Positions 1 through 8,417 of a stretch of 64,000 nt of DNA are shown one piece after another (within the stretch, counting starts at the first letter, position 1; the number at the start of each line of letters is the position of its first letter). The notes beneath the pieces were generated by a model. That model searched no databases. It was not told the DNA's origin and saw nothing but the letters and a program-made list of their open reading frames with translations. This DNA comes from Microcoleus sp. AS-A8 (GTDB lineage Bacteria; Cyanobacteriota; Cyanobacteriia; Cyanobacteriales; Coleofasciculaceae). Both the position numbers and the translations under genes were made by a program. The stretch spans positions 1 to 64,000 of the forward strand of contig JAMPKV010000017.1 of the NCBI GenBank assembly GCA_039962225.1. Reading direction: 5' to 3'.

Positions 1-111
1 CAGCAGCAGGCCGGACCAGCCGACGAAGACGAAGCGATCGCGCTTGAGCCAGTCGTCGAGGACGTCAAACCATCCTCTCGTACTTGCCGCGCGTCCGACT
101 GCTATTGTCAT
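1..111 (-). CDS. psbD: Photosystem II D2 protein, N-terminal part (cut by the window edge)
   Basis: The first 37 codons of psbD on the minus strand, running off the left edge. The translation opens [20 protein letters not shown] and continues with the [17 protein letters not shown]-type segment that begins the D2 protein. D2 pairs with D1 to form the photosystem II reaction centre in the thylakoid membrane. An AGAGGA ribosome-binding site lies nine bases before the ATG. The first transmembrane helix and all cofactor ligands lie outside the window. ycf4 is divergently placed to the right, a neighbourhood common in cyanobacteria. Confidence 0.95.
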   Translation of the reverse strand, partial: MTIAVGRAASTRGWFDVLDDWLKRDRFVFVGWSGLLL

Positions 112-526
112 AGTTTCAAATCCTCTGACATCAATAATTTGCAAGGATTCCAGTTTGACGCTTTCGCGTAGGGTTGTTGACATCTCCACAGCTAAATCAG
201 CGTGAAGTTCCTGTGAGGCCAGCCTGTCAGACTAACTTCTCTCAGAAAGGATGTGTCAGCCACCCAGTACCACTCACTAGCCTATTAGCTCGTGGCTGTT
301 TAATGTTTCTTAACTTATCACATTTTTACGCGGCTACCCCGATCTCCTGTAAAGGAGGTAAGGCTTGCAGCGTTTACTTTCTAATCATAATGGATATCAA
401 ATTTTTTACAAATTGACACATACGTCCTCAGAATTTCGAGAGATCCGCTCTGCCTTTGCTAAAAATGCCATAGTAATGGCAGAGTGTGTTATGCAAATCG
501 TGAGATAGAGGGGGCAGGATTGTTCC
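112..526. promoter_or_regulatory. Divergent intergenic region between psbD and ycf4
   Basis: About 415 bases with no credible gene. By position it must hold the promoter and leader of psbD (minus strand) and of ycf4 (plus strand). A GGAGGTAAGG stretch near 354-363 resembles a ribosome-binding site, but no plausible protein follows it. No clear -35/-10 pair could be assigned by eye. Confidence 0.5.
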
Positions 527-1093
527 ATGACAGCACAAACAACCCAACGCGAGAATCGCGTCATTCGTCAGCCGATTTTAGGTTCTCGCCGATTCAGTAA
601 CTACTGGTGGGCAATCATTGTCTCTGTGGGAGCAACAGGCTTTTTCTTGGCAGCACTTTCAAGTTACACCAAGGTGAATCTGCTTCCTGTGGGAGATGCG
701 ACCCAACTGATATTTATCCCTCAGGGGGCGGCGATGGGGTTCTATGGCCTTGCGGGTCTGCTCTTAGCCCTTTACCTGTGGCTCGTTATTTTGTTGGATG
801 TTGGTGGCGGTTACAATGAGTTCAGCAAAGAAACCGGTATGGTGAAAATTTTTCGCTGGGGGTTTCCTGGGAAGAACCGTCGCATCGAGTTTAGCTGCCG
901 CTTACAAGATGTCCAGTCGATTCGAGTAGATCTCAAAGAAGGTCTTAACCCAAAAAGAGCCCTTTATCTTCGAGCTAAAGACCGCAGGGAAATTCCTCTG
1001 ACTCGCGTTGGGCAGCCCCTATCCTTGTCTGAGCTCGAAAATCAGGGCGCAGAAATTGCTCGTTTTCTAGCAGTTCCCCTAGAGGGCTTGTAA
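527..1093 (+). CDS. ycf4: Photosystem I assembly protein Ycf4
   Basis: A 188-residue protein of the usual Ycf4 length. Two hydrophobic segments at about residues 26-48 and 66-90 fit the two thylakoid membrane helices. The soluble part contains the GGGYNEFSKETG and RWGFPGKNRRIEF blocks typical of the family. Ycf4 is a scaffold for early steps of photosystem I assembly; in cyanobacteria its loss lowers but does not abolish PSI. It stands alone in its orientation, divergent from psbD. No unusual features. Confidence 0.95.
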   Translation: MTAQTTQRENRVIRQPILGSRRFSNYWWAIIVSVGATGFFLAALSSYTKVNLLPVGDATQLIFIPQGAAMGFYGLAGLLLALYLWLVILLDVGGGYNEFSKETGMVKIFRWGFPGKNRRIEFSCRLQDVQSIRVDLKEGLNPKRALYLRAKDRREIPLTRVGQPLSLSELENQGAEIARFLAVPLEGL

Positions 1094-1180
1094 CTCAATC
1101 TTGTAATTCATGCTGTTGAGTGGGAACAGATCTGCTTACTATGATTCAGTAGCTAAGGCTACAAGAACGGTGAATTAAAC

Positions 1181-1936
1181 ATGCAGATAAAAATCCAGCG
1201 TTGGTTATCGATACTTTTGATTGTTGTAGGTTTGGTGATGGGGGGATGTAGCACGCAAGAACCGACTCCCCTCAAATCCAGTAACCCAAAAGCCGCTGAA
1301 ACAGCCTCTGCTCCAGCGGCTGAGCTACCCAGTTCTCAGCAGAGCAAGTTGCCAAGACTGGAAGGAAAGGCCACAGTGGTACTCAAGGTAAAAGGCTCAC
1401 CGCTCACCATCGAAGTTGATGGAACCAATGCCCCCATTACAGCAGGAAATTTTGTAGACCTTGTCCAGCGCGGCGTCTACAAGGGACTGGTTTTTCACCG
1501 GGTGGTGCGAACCCCGGAACCCTTTGTTGTTCAGGGGGGTGACCCTCAAGGGAAAGATCCGAACTTTCCGGTAGAGCGATTGGGAACGGGGGGTTTTATC
1601 GATCCCCAAACCACTCAAGAACGCTATGTACCGCTAGAGATTAAGCCCAAAGACGCACAAGCTCCGATCTATAGCCAAACTTTCGATAAAGCTGGCATTG
1701 CTGTTCCCCCTCAACTCAAACATACTCGTGGTGCGGTGGCGATGGCTCGCTCAACCCCCCCTGACTCAGCCTCGTCACAGTTTTATATTGCCCTAACCGA
1801 ACTGCCCTTTTTGGATGGAAACTATGCGGTCTTTGGGTATGTCACCAATGGTATGAACGTGGTAGACAAGATTCAGCAGGGCGATCGCATTGAGTCAGCT
1901 GAGGTGACCAAAGGAATCGAAAATCTCAAAAAATAG
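1181..1936 (+). CDS. Lipoprotein peptidyl-prolyl cis-trans isomerase, cyclophilin type
   Basis: A 251-residue protein that starts with a lipoprotein signal (hydrophobic residues 9-21, then a GGC lipobox with Cys near 23), followed by a low-complexity Pro/Ala/Ser linker to about residue 60. The cyclophilin domain fills the rest, with the core FHRVV, VQGGDP, GAVAMARS, SSQFYIAL and LDGNYAVFGYV blocks. It should catalyse proline isomerisation of proteins outside the cytoplasm, anchored to a membrane. Secreted cyclophilins of this kind are common in cyanobacteria. The promoter appears to lie in the short gap after ycf4. Confidence 0.9.
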   Translation: MQIKIQRWLSILLIVVGLVMGGCSTQEPTPLKSSNPKAAETASAPAAELPSSQQSKLPRLEGKATVVLKVKGSPLTIEVDGTNAPITAGNFVDLVQRGVYKGLVFHRVVRTPEPFVVQGGDPQGKDPNFPVERLGTGGFIDPQTTQERYVPLEIKPKDAQAPIYSQTFDKAGIAVPPQLKHTRGAVAMARSTPPDSASSQFYIALTELPFLDGNYAVFGYVTNGMNVVDKIQQGDRIESAEVTKGIENLKK

Positions 1937-2049
1937 TAGGTTTGCGAATCTCCACACTCTACCTCTTCCCCTTCAAAGCCGTTGGCTGAAAATCCCCTCG
2001 ATAGTTTAGACTTGATGAGGTTTGCTGGAACACTTGGGAGCAATTAGCT

Positions 2050-3303
2050 TTGGCTGCGGTGGAGGTAGTCGTTACTGGCATCGGTTTGCTCTCAGCTTTA
2101 GGTAGTCTGGAATCTAGCTGGCGGCATCTAATTAACGGAAAATCTGGAATCCAGCAACATCAACCGTTTCCAGAGTTTCCCGCCCGTCCCCTAGCGCTGA
2201 TAGGTCAAACCGTAACATCCCTCAAGACGCTCACGCAGCAGGTTGTGGCTGATGCCCTTCAGGATGCTGATTTACCTATGCCATTGCCCGACTGTGGCGT
2301 GGTGATTGGCTCAAGTCGTAGCTGTCAGGCATCATGGGAGCAACTCGCCAAAAGGCTGGGGAGGAGACAATATGGAAACACTCAAAGCTTGACTGGGGAG
2401 ACAAAGGGACATGGCGAGTTTGAAGAACTTTCCGCATCCCCGCGTTTTCCCCTCTCGGCGTCTTCTTCCCCCTCCCCAATCCTAAACTTAGACAATTGGT
2501 TGGATACGCTGCCGCATAGCGCCGCGATTACAGCCGCCCGTCAAGTTGGGTCACTAGGGCCGGTGCTTGCACCAATGGCGGCTTGTGCGACAGGAGTCTG
2601 GGCGATCGCTCAAGGCATGGAACTGATCCAGACAGGTCAATGTCAGCGAGTGATTGCGGGTGCAGTTGAAGCTCCCATCACTCCACTCACACTGACAGGG
2701 TTTGATAAAATGGGTGCTCTGGCTCAAACAGGAGCCTACCCTTTTGACAAGCGGCGGGAAGGTTTAGTTTTAGGAGAAGGAGCGGCTGTCTTAGTCTTAG
2801 AGTCAGCCGACTTGGTCGTCCATCGAGGTGATCGAGTTTATGGAAAGTTGCTGGGGTTTGGTTTAACGAGTGATGCTTATCACGTCAGTGCCCCAAATCC
2901 AGATCGACGCAGTGCGATCGCCGCTGTCAAGCAATGTCTAGAACGCAGTCATCTTTCCTCATCGGATATTGACTACATCCACGCTCACGGTACTGCTACC
3001 CAACTCAACGACTACAACGAAGCTGAGTTGATTCAGAGGGTGTTTGCCAGGGAGGTTCCGGTTAGTTCGACCAAAGGCGGAACAGGTCATACTCTCGGGG
3101 CATCTGGAGCCTTAGGCGTGGCTTTTGGTTTAAAAGCCTTAAAGCATCAACTTTTACCCCCTTGTGTGGGGTTGACGGAACCTGATTTTGAGTTGGATTT
3201 CGTAAAGACACCTCGCCCAGGCCAGATTCGGCAGGTGCTATGTTTGAGTTTTGGATTTGGCGGTCAGAATGCGGTGCTAGCTTTGGCTCAGGCATCAACG
3301 TGA
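2050..3303 (+). CDS. Beta-ketoacyl-ACP synthase family protein (FabF-like)
   Basis: A 417-residue condensing enzyme of the thiolase fold, beginning VEVVVTGIGLLSALG. The active-site Cys is at about residue 179 (MAACATGVW), with the catalytic histidines in the HAHGTAT block and in the GGTGHTLGASG block. Such enzymes extend acyl-ACP chains with malonyl-ACP. It starts with TTG; no better start is visible, because the conserved N-terminus begins right there. It is not the usual fabF partner of acpP, so it may be a second synthase. Residues about 105-147 are an extra Ser/Pro/Gly-rich segment whose DNA looks like an intergenic repeat (see findings). Confidence 0.82.
   Translation: MAAVEVVVTGIGLLSALGSLESSWRHLINGKSGIQQHQPFPEFPARPLALIGQTVTSLKTLTQQVVADALQDADLPMPLPDCGVVIGSSRSCQASWEQLAKRLGRRQYGNTQSLTGETKGHGEFEELSASPRFPLSASSSPSPILNLDNWLDTLPHSAAITAARQVGSLGPVLAPMAACATGVWAIAQGMELIQTGQCQRVIAGAVEAPITPLTLTGFDKMGALAQTGAYPFDKRREGLVLGEGAAVLVLESADLVVHRGDRVYGKLLGFGLTSDAYHVSAPNPDRRSAIAAVKQCLERSHLSSSDIDYIHAHGTATQLNDYNEAELIQRVFAREVPVSSTKGGTGHTLGASGALGVAFGLKALKHQLLPPCVGLTEPDFELDFVKTPRPGQIRQVLCLSFGFGGQNAVLALAQAST
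2362..2490. repeat. Repeat-like segment embedded in the ketoacyl synthase gene
   Basis: About 129 bases of G-rich then C-rich DNA (GGGGAGGAGACA, later CCCCTCTC and CCCCCTCCCC) lying in frame between the conserved QASWEQLA and LDNWLDTLPH blocks. The text closely resembles the intergenic C-rich strings seen elsewhere in this window, for example at 28100-28160. It is read through without a stop. Boundaries are approximate. Confidence 0.5.
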
Positions 3304-3385
3304 GCCATCGCACTCTTTAGACGGGCGACAGATGTCAAGCTAAAATCAAGCAATTTGTGAGACTAACGATGCAGTTTTCTCTCCT

Positions 3386-4471
3386 ATGGAACTGAAATCG
3401 CATAAATTTATATCCTTTTTTGAGCCTGAACAAGCTTCAGAACTATGCCGCATAGCGATTGTCGAAGACTTACCTGATCAGACCCTAATTTTTGATGAAG
3501 GCGATCCCGCCGATTTCTTGTACCTGGTTTTAGCTGGTCAAGTGGAATTTAGAAAACGGATCAGCCCTAATCACTATCAAACCCTAACCAAAGCTCTGCC
3601 GAATGGTTTCTTTGGGGAACTTGGGATTTTGGATGGACAACCCCGCAGCACCCAGGCGATTGCTTGTCAAGAGGCTACTTTAGCCAAGATTCCAGGTCAT
3701 GCTCTGATGCAAATCTTGGAAAACACAAAAGGCAATGTAGCCATTAAGCTGTTTAGTTACATGATTCAACGTCTCAGGGACTCCACGGACGAATATGTGA
3801 AACAAGTGGTTCACAAAGAGAAAATGGTTCTGCTTGGGGAGATGCTGAACACTGTTATCCATGATTTTAAAAGTCCTTTGAGCGGAATTAATCTAGCTAG
3901 TGGCATGATTCAGGAACTACACTCCGATGAAGAAACCGTTGAGTGGTGCTATTTGATTCAAGCCCAGGCTCATCGAATGTCAGCAATGGCAGAAGAATTT
4001 TTGGAATTTGTGCGGGGCAATTCCGTATTAAATAAACAACCGATTAACCTTGCTGTGGTATTGCAGCTTTTTGAAAAACTCAATCGTGTTTACTTTCACG
4101 AGGCACAAGTTGAGTTTGTGATTCAGGCAGCAGATGTCGTCGTGAATGTGGATGAAAACAAACTCTTGCGTGTTGTGCAAAATTTGGTGGGAAACGCGGT
4201 TGAAGCTTTTAAGGGGTGTGGGGGTCGTGTGGAACTGACAGCTTGGGTGAACGAGTCAGGGGTGAATATCAAGATTCGTGATAATGGCCCAGGCATTCCA
4301 GACGCCATTAAAGACCGCTTATTTGAGGCATTTGTGACCTATGGTAAACATAGTGGCACTGGATTGGGAACCGCGATCGCAAAGTCGATTATCGATGCTC
4401 ATGGGGGGCAGATTTCTTTTGAGTCCAGTTGCCAGCAAGGAACAACCTTTTACATCAGCCTTCCCTTGTGA
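3386..4471 (+). CDS. Sensor histidine kinase with an N-terminal cyclic-nucleotide-binding domain
   Basis: A 361-residue protein. Residues about 10-130 form a cNMP-binding (CAP_ED) fold, with the GDPADFLYLVLAGQVEF strand and the GFFGELGILDGQPRS phosphate-binding cassette. A short helix leads to a HisKA-type region with the phosphoacceptor His in VIHDFKSPL (near residue 153). The ATPase domain has an N box (NLVGNAVEAF), a G1 box (DNGPGIP) and a G2 box (GTGLGTAIA). It probably couples cAMP, cGMP or another small ligand to phosphorylation. No response regulator is adjacent, and there are no membrane helices. Confidence 0.85.
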   Translation: MELKSHKFISFFEPEQASELCRIAIVEDLPDQTLIFDEGDPADFLYLVLAGQVEFRKRISPNHYQTLTKALPNGFFGELGILDGQPRSTQAIACQEATLAKIPGHALMQILENTKGNVAIKLFSYMIQRLRDSTDEYVKQVVHKEKMVLLGEMLNTVIHDFKSPLSGINLASGMIQELHSDEETVEWCYLIQAQAHRMSAMAEEFLEFVRGNSVLNKQPINLAVVLQLFEKLNRVYFHEAQVEFVIQAADVVVNVDENKLLRVVQNLVGNAVEAFKGCGGRVELTAWVNESGVNIKIRDNGPGIPDAIKDRLFEAFVTYGKHSGTGLGTAIAKSIIDAHGGQISFESSCQQGTTFYISLPL

Positions 4472-4494
4472 ACTCTCTAATCTAAATATTCCCG

Positions 4495-4545
4495 CACCCT
4501 AAAGGGTGGGGCTATACGAATGAAACCTGCCTACGCAGGCTATAA
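4495..4545. repeat. REP-like hairpin element, left flank of the transposase remnant
   Basis: A CACCCT/AGGGTG hairpin followed by GGGGCTATACGA and then a second hairpin CCTGC-CTAC-GCAGG (4526-4539). The first 25 bases (4495-4519) repeat at 5031-5055 in the same orientation with 23 of 25 identical. Such structured ends are typical of REP elements moved by IS200-like RAYT transposases, and the pair brackets the remnant between them. Confidence 0.65.
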
Positions 4546-4598
4546 TTAGCAAGTTTATCAGCCAGGGGGAGAAAGCTTGACGTTAAAAGCGCGGCTCC

Positions 4599-5006
4599 TT
4601 AGCTGAGTTCCCAGTCGGAGATGAGAGATTTTTGGCGATGGTGCTGCGCTTGGTTGCGAATGTAATCAGCGATTTGATCAATTTGATTATTACTGACTGT
4701 AAATGCGCCATAGCCACCTTGCCATTTGAAAAATTCGCCTGGTTTGATTTCGTGGGTGATTCAGTGAGAAGAGCTGCCTTTTGCTTTGTCAATTAGATCA
4801 GATATAGTCAACTTTGGTGGGAAACCCGTTAATAGGTGAACGTGATCTGCCATGCCGCCAATAGTAATTACTGTGCATTCTAATTGGCTACATTGTTTCA
4901 CTATTGCGGCATAAATCACTTCTTGAATGTCTGGTGTTACTAAGGGTAATCTATCCCAAGTTCCCCAAACTAGGTGAAGGTACAACTGTGTAAAATTTCG
5001 ATGCAT
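4599..5006 (-). pseudogene. REP-associated (IS200-like, Y1) transposase broken by a stop codon
   Basis: Read from an ATG at 5006, the frame gives a Y1/HUH transposase: LYLHLVWGTWDR at the start, the HUH motif as DHVHLL, and after it a WQGGYGAFTVS block and an ADYIRNQ helix that should carry the catalytic Tyr. A TGA at 4761-4763 (codon 82) ends the frame just after GSSSH; relatives usually have SSHW or similar there, so TGG to TGA is the simplest explanation. The downstream frame stays open to TAA at 4599. The product would lack the catalytic tyrosine and should be inactive. RAYT proteins normally move REP hairpins in trans, and such hairpins flank it on both sides. Confidence 0.8.
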
Positions 5007-5030
5007 TTTCCCTCTAGTAAAGAAGACCCT

Positions 5031-5121
5031 CACCCTTCAGGGTGGGGCTATACGAGCAAAGTCCTCGCTAAAGCTCCGGGCCTTCGGGGGCTATTAAGAA
5101 TTTAGCCTGCGTAGGCAGGCT
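5031..5121. repeat. REP-like hairpin element, right flank of the transposase remnant
   Basis: Starts with the direct repeat CACCCTTCAGGGTGGGGCTA, followed by TACGA. It then has a GC-rich hairpin near 5083-5092 and ends with the hairpin AGCCTGC-GTAG-GCAGGCT (5104-5121). It shares its first 25 bases with the left element, so the two probably are copies of one REP family or the two ends of one IS200-type unit. Confidence 0.6.
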
Positions 5122-5218
5122 TCGTTTGTATAGCCGCGAGTTCACTCGTAGGGCTTCCTCCTCCAGACTCCAAGCCCATTAGGATGAAAAGGGAGCATCC
5201 CCGCCAAAAAAGACAGCC

Positions 5219-6760
5219 ATGAGCCAAACCGAGCAAATTCTCTCTCAGCTACCCGGTAACCTTCTCGGACGCCTTCGGAGTGCAGATCAAGCTTGGCAAG
5301 CGCTGCGGGAAGACACAGCCCCAATTCCGTTTGTGGTCAAACAGAGCCAAGAGCCTTTAGGAACAGTGGATTGGGATGTTGTCATCTGTGGTGGCACCTT
5401 AGGAATTTTAATCGGCGCTGCCCTGCAAAAACGCGGCTGGCGAGTGGCTCTAATTGAACGAGGAATTTTGCGAGGAAGGGAACAGGAGTGGAATATCTCC
5501 CGCAAAGAATTACAGGTATTTTTAGAACTGGAACTGCTAGAGGAAGCACAATTAGAACAAGCGATCGCAACTGAATATAACCCCGCTCGCATCAGCTTTC
5601 ACCAAGGCTCTGATTTCTGGATAAAGGATGTTCTCAACATTGGGGTTGACCCCATCTTTCTCCTCGATACCCTCAAGTCAACATTTCTGGACGCGGGGGG
5701 TCAACTGTTGGAAAAGACATCATTCGAGGGTGCTATCGTTCATCCCGATGGGGTTTTCGTTGACGCAGCTGGTGGATTAAAAACGCGGTTGCTCATCGAC
5801 GCGATGGGACATTTTTCGCCCATTGTCAAACAGGCACGACAAGGCGAAAAACCAGAAGGTGTCTGCTTAGTTGTTGGTAGTTGTGCTCAAGGCTTTCCCC
5901 AAAATGAAACAGGCGATTTAATCGTTTCTTTTACGCCCATCCAAAATCAATGCCAATATTTTTGGGAGGCATTTCCGGCACGGGATGGTAGAACCACTTA
6001 TTTATTCACCTACCTGGATGCTCACCCAGAACGCCCCAGTTTGGAGTTTTTATTTGAGGAATACCTGCGCCTCTTGCCAGAATACCAAGCTGTCGAATTA
6101 TCCCAACTTGATTTTCAACGGGTGCTGTTTGGCTTCTTTCCTGCCTACCGTGACTCGCCGATTCGTCTACCTTGGAGCCGAATTTTACCCGTGGGTGATA
6201 GCAGTGGAGGTCAATCTCCGGTAAGTTTTGGTGGGTTTGGCTCCATGGTGAGACATCTCAAGCGTCTAACGGAGGGAATTCATGAAGCCCTGGAATATGA
6301 CGCCTTAACCCAAAATGCGTTAACCCAGCTACAGCCTTATCAACCGAACATCGCCGTCACCTGGTTATTTCAACGAGCGATGAGCGTCGGGATCGAACAA
6401 CAATTACCTACCAATCAAATTAACCAGCTTCTCACAGGCGTATTTCAGGCAATGGAACAGCTAGGAGACGATGTACTCCGCCCCTTCTTACAAGACGTTG
6501 TGCAATTCTCAGGGCTATCCAAAACACTATTCGTCACGTCACTTACTAAACCGGGACTTGTACTTCCAGTGATTCCTCAAGTCGGCCTGAGAACGCTCTT
6601 AGATTGGCTAATTCATTACATCAATCTAGGCATCTATACCGGCTTATATCCATTAGGGCAGCTCATCAGTGGCTCTGTAAAAACGCTACCGCCGATTTCT
6701 CAATATTACTGCCGCCGTTGGATTGAATCATGGCGCTATGGGTCTGGGAATGACCATTGA
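5219..6760 (+). CDS. cruP: CruA/CruP-family FAD-dependent protein, probably CruP
   Basis: A 513-residue flavoprotein. A Rossmann fold begins at residue 52 (DVVICGGTLGILIGAAL, followed by the IERG acidic end of beta-2), then the REQEWNISRKELQ block characteristic of CruA/CruP. The substrate region contains PWSRILPVGDSSGGQSPVSF. CruA is a lycopene cyclase; CruP is its paralogue, reported to limit carotenoid epoxide accumulation in plants, and its cyclase activity is uncertain. CruP rather than CruA is inferred from the GGTLGI N-terminal motif and overall length. It lies just upstream of a Psb28 gene, which fits a thylakoid role. Confidence 0.7.
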   Translation: MSQTEQILSQLPGNLLGRLRSADQAWQALREDTAPIPFVVKQSQEPLGTVDWDVVICGGTLGILIGAALQKRGWRVALIERGILRGREQEWNISRKELQVFLELELLEEAQLEQAIATEYNPARISFHQGSDFWIKDVLNIGVDPIFLLDTLKSTFLDAGGQLLEKTSFEGAIVHPDGVFVDAAGGLKTRLLIDAMGHFSPIVKQARQGEKPEGVCLVVGSCAQGFPQNETGDLIVSFTPIQNQCQYFWEAFPARDGRTTYLFTYLDAHPERPSLEFLFEEYLRLLPEYQAVELSQLDFQRVLFGFFPAYRDSPIRLPWSRILPVGDSSGGQSPVSFGGFGSMVRHLKRLTEGIHEALEYDALTQNALTQLQPYQPNIAVTWLFQRAMSVGIEQQLPTNQINQLLTGVFQAMEQLGDDVLRPFLQDVVQFSGLSKTLFVTSLTKPGLVLPVIPQVGLRTLLDWLIHYINLGIYTGLYPLGQLISGSVKTLPPISQYYCRRWIESWRYGSGNDH

Positions 6761-6858
6761 GTGAGAAACGTCAACCTCAAAAAAATAGGCCAAGCAGAAT
6801 ATTTTCTGTAGAGGTTTTAACTTTTGTATACTAATTTAATATTAAATTCACTTTTAAC

Positions 6859-7254
6859 ATGACTTCCCAAACCCCCTCGATTCAATTTTTTGAAGGAATT
6901 TTCGAAGAACTGAGCAACGTCAGCTTGCGGCAGAATCGGAACACCGGAGTCCGTTCAGTCTTGATGACCTTCAATACATTAAAGGCTTTAGAACGATTTC
7001 ATAGCTTTACGAAACGCTCGTCTAATTCCATCTTGTTAACCGATGAAGAAGGTGTCATTACCGTTGAACCTTCTTCCGTGCAAATTTTATTCGGTGGTGC
7101 CGAGGGGGATGAACTCCAACGAGTGGAGTGCCAGTTTGAGATTGAGCGGGAAGATTATTGGGAACGCTTTATGCGCTTTATGCAGCGCTACGCCGAAGTC
7201 AATGATATGGCTTACAGCGAAATCGGGAAATCGACACAGAGTAACAAAAACTAA
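6859..7254 (+). CDS. psb28: Photosystem II assembly protein Psb28, paralogue 2 type
   Basis: A 131-residue soluble protein. The family marks are IQFFEGI near the start, the LTDEEGVITVEPSS strand and the WERFMRFMQRYAEVNDMAYSE end. The longer N-terminus and the GGAEGDELQRVECQFEIE segment match the second cyanobacterial form (Psb28-2) better than Psb28-1. Psb28 proteins bind assembly intermediates of photosystem II on the cytoplasmic side. The epimerase gene starts three bases after its stop codon, so the two are very likely co-transcribed and translationally coupled. Confidence 0.88.
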   Translation: MTSQTPSIQFFEGIFEELSNVSLRQNRNTGVRSVLMTFNTLKALERFHSFTKRSSNSILLTDEEGVITVEPSSVQILFGGAEGDELQRVECQFEIEREDYWERFMRFMQRYAEVNDMAYSEIGKSTQSNKN

Positions 7255-7257
7255 ACC

Positions 7258-8169
7258 ATGAAAGTAGCAATTACTGGAGCAACTGGATTTGTGGGCAGTC
7301 GCCTCGTGGAGCAACTCCAGGCACAAGGACATCAGCCACTTATATTCACCCGCAATCGGGAAGCGGGGTTACGCAAGTTCCCCAATTTGGAAATTGTAGC
7401 CTATACGCCTACTGAATCCGGTGACTGGCAAAAGGCGATCGCAGGTTGTGACGCCGTGGTACATCTAGCCGGAGAACCGATCGCAGAGAATCGCTGGACA
7501 CCGCAGCAAAAAGAGGAGATTCTCAACAGCCGCAAGTTGGGCACGCAAAAAATAGTGGAAGCGATCGCTCAAGCGAATCCTAAGCCAAAGGTATTAGTGA
7601 ACGCTTCTGCAATCGGTTACTACGGGACTAGCGAAACCGCCACCTTTGACGAAACCAGTCCTCCGGGTAACGATTTTCTGGCGGAAGTTTGTCAAGCTTG
7701 GGAGGCCGAAGCTCAGAAAGTGAAGGATGTGGGTGTCCGACTGGTGATTCTCCGGTTTGGTATTGTCCTAGGAAATGGTGGGGCACTCGCCAAAATGATA
7801 CCCCCATTCCAATTCTTTGCGGGCGGCCCGATCGGTACCGGCCAGCAGTGGTTCGCTTGGATTCACCAGGACGACCTTGTCGGCTTGATTATGGAAGCCC
7901 TAAACCGATCTGACATGGAGGGCGTTTTCAATGCCACTGCACCCAATCCTGTGCGGATGTCAGAACTCTCTGAGAAGCTGGGGGATGTTCTCCATCGTCC
8001 TTCCTGGTTGCCAGTACCTAGTTTCGCCCTGGAAGCGCTGCTGGGAGAGGGGGCTAAAGTTGTTTTAGAAGGTCAACAGGTACTTCCCAAAAGAACCATT
8101 AGCTATGGTTTTAAATATCAATATCCAATCGTCAGGGAAGCTTTGACAGAAATTTTGAGTTCTAGCTAG
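7258..8169 (+). CDS. TIGR01777-type NAD(P)-binding epimerase, possibly thylakoid protein ThyD
   Basis: A 303-residue extended SDR protein. The N-terminal Rossmann motif is [18 protein letters not shown]; further marks are [20 protein letters not shown] and the [15 protein letters not shown] block, the typical TIGR01777 (SulA/YfcH-like) pattern. The exact reaction is not known for the family. Cyanobacterial members are often named ThyD; I recall this from family naming and cannot verify it here. It follows psb28 by three bases, which points to a photosystem-related role. Confidence 0.82.
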   Translation: MKVAITGATGFVGSRLVEQLQAQGHQPLIFTRNREAGLRKFPNLEIVAYTPTESGDWQKAIAGCDAVVHLAGEPIAENRWTPQQKEEILNSRKLGTQKIVEAIAQANPKPKVLVNASAIGYYGTSETATFDETSPPGNDFLAEVCQAWEAEAQKVKDVGVRLVILRFGIVLGNGGALAKMIPPFQFFAGGPIGTGQQWFAWIHQDDLVGLIMEALNRSDMEGVFNATAPNPVRMSELSEKLGDVLHRPSWLPVPSFALEALLGEGAKVVLEGQQVLPKRTISYGFKYQYPIVREALTEILSSS

Positions 8170-8417
8170 AACGGACTGAATCGATTTTAGTCGTTGTGGG
8201 AGTTTGGGGGAGGGAATAACTATCTCATCCCCTCTTTCACTTTTGGCTGCCACAGGAGATAAGCGCGAGAGTTAATAAACGGCGATCGCTTCATCCATTC
8301 AGTGCTGAGCCATTAGTGCTGAAAGTGGCTGGCAGATCAGAGCCAATCCAAGACAGGACTCATAGTTGAGGACTGACGTTGAGTCAATAGCCGTTTGCTC
8401 TGGAGGTCGAACTCAGT

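Noticed and set aside
174-416. 80-codon frame upstream of ycf4
   Set aside because: No family resemblance, sits in the divergent psbD/ycf4 promoter region and has no ribosome-binding site.
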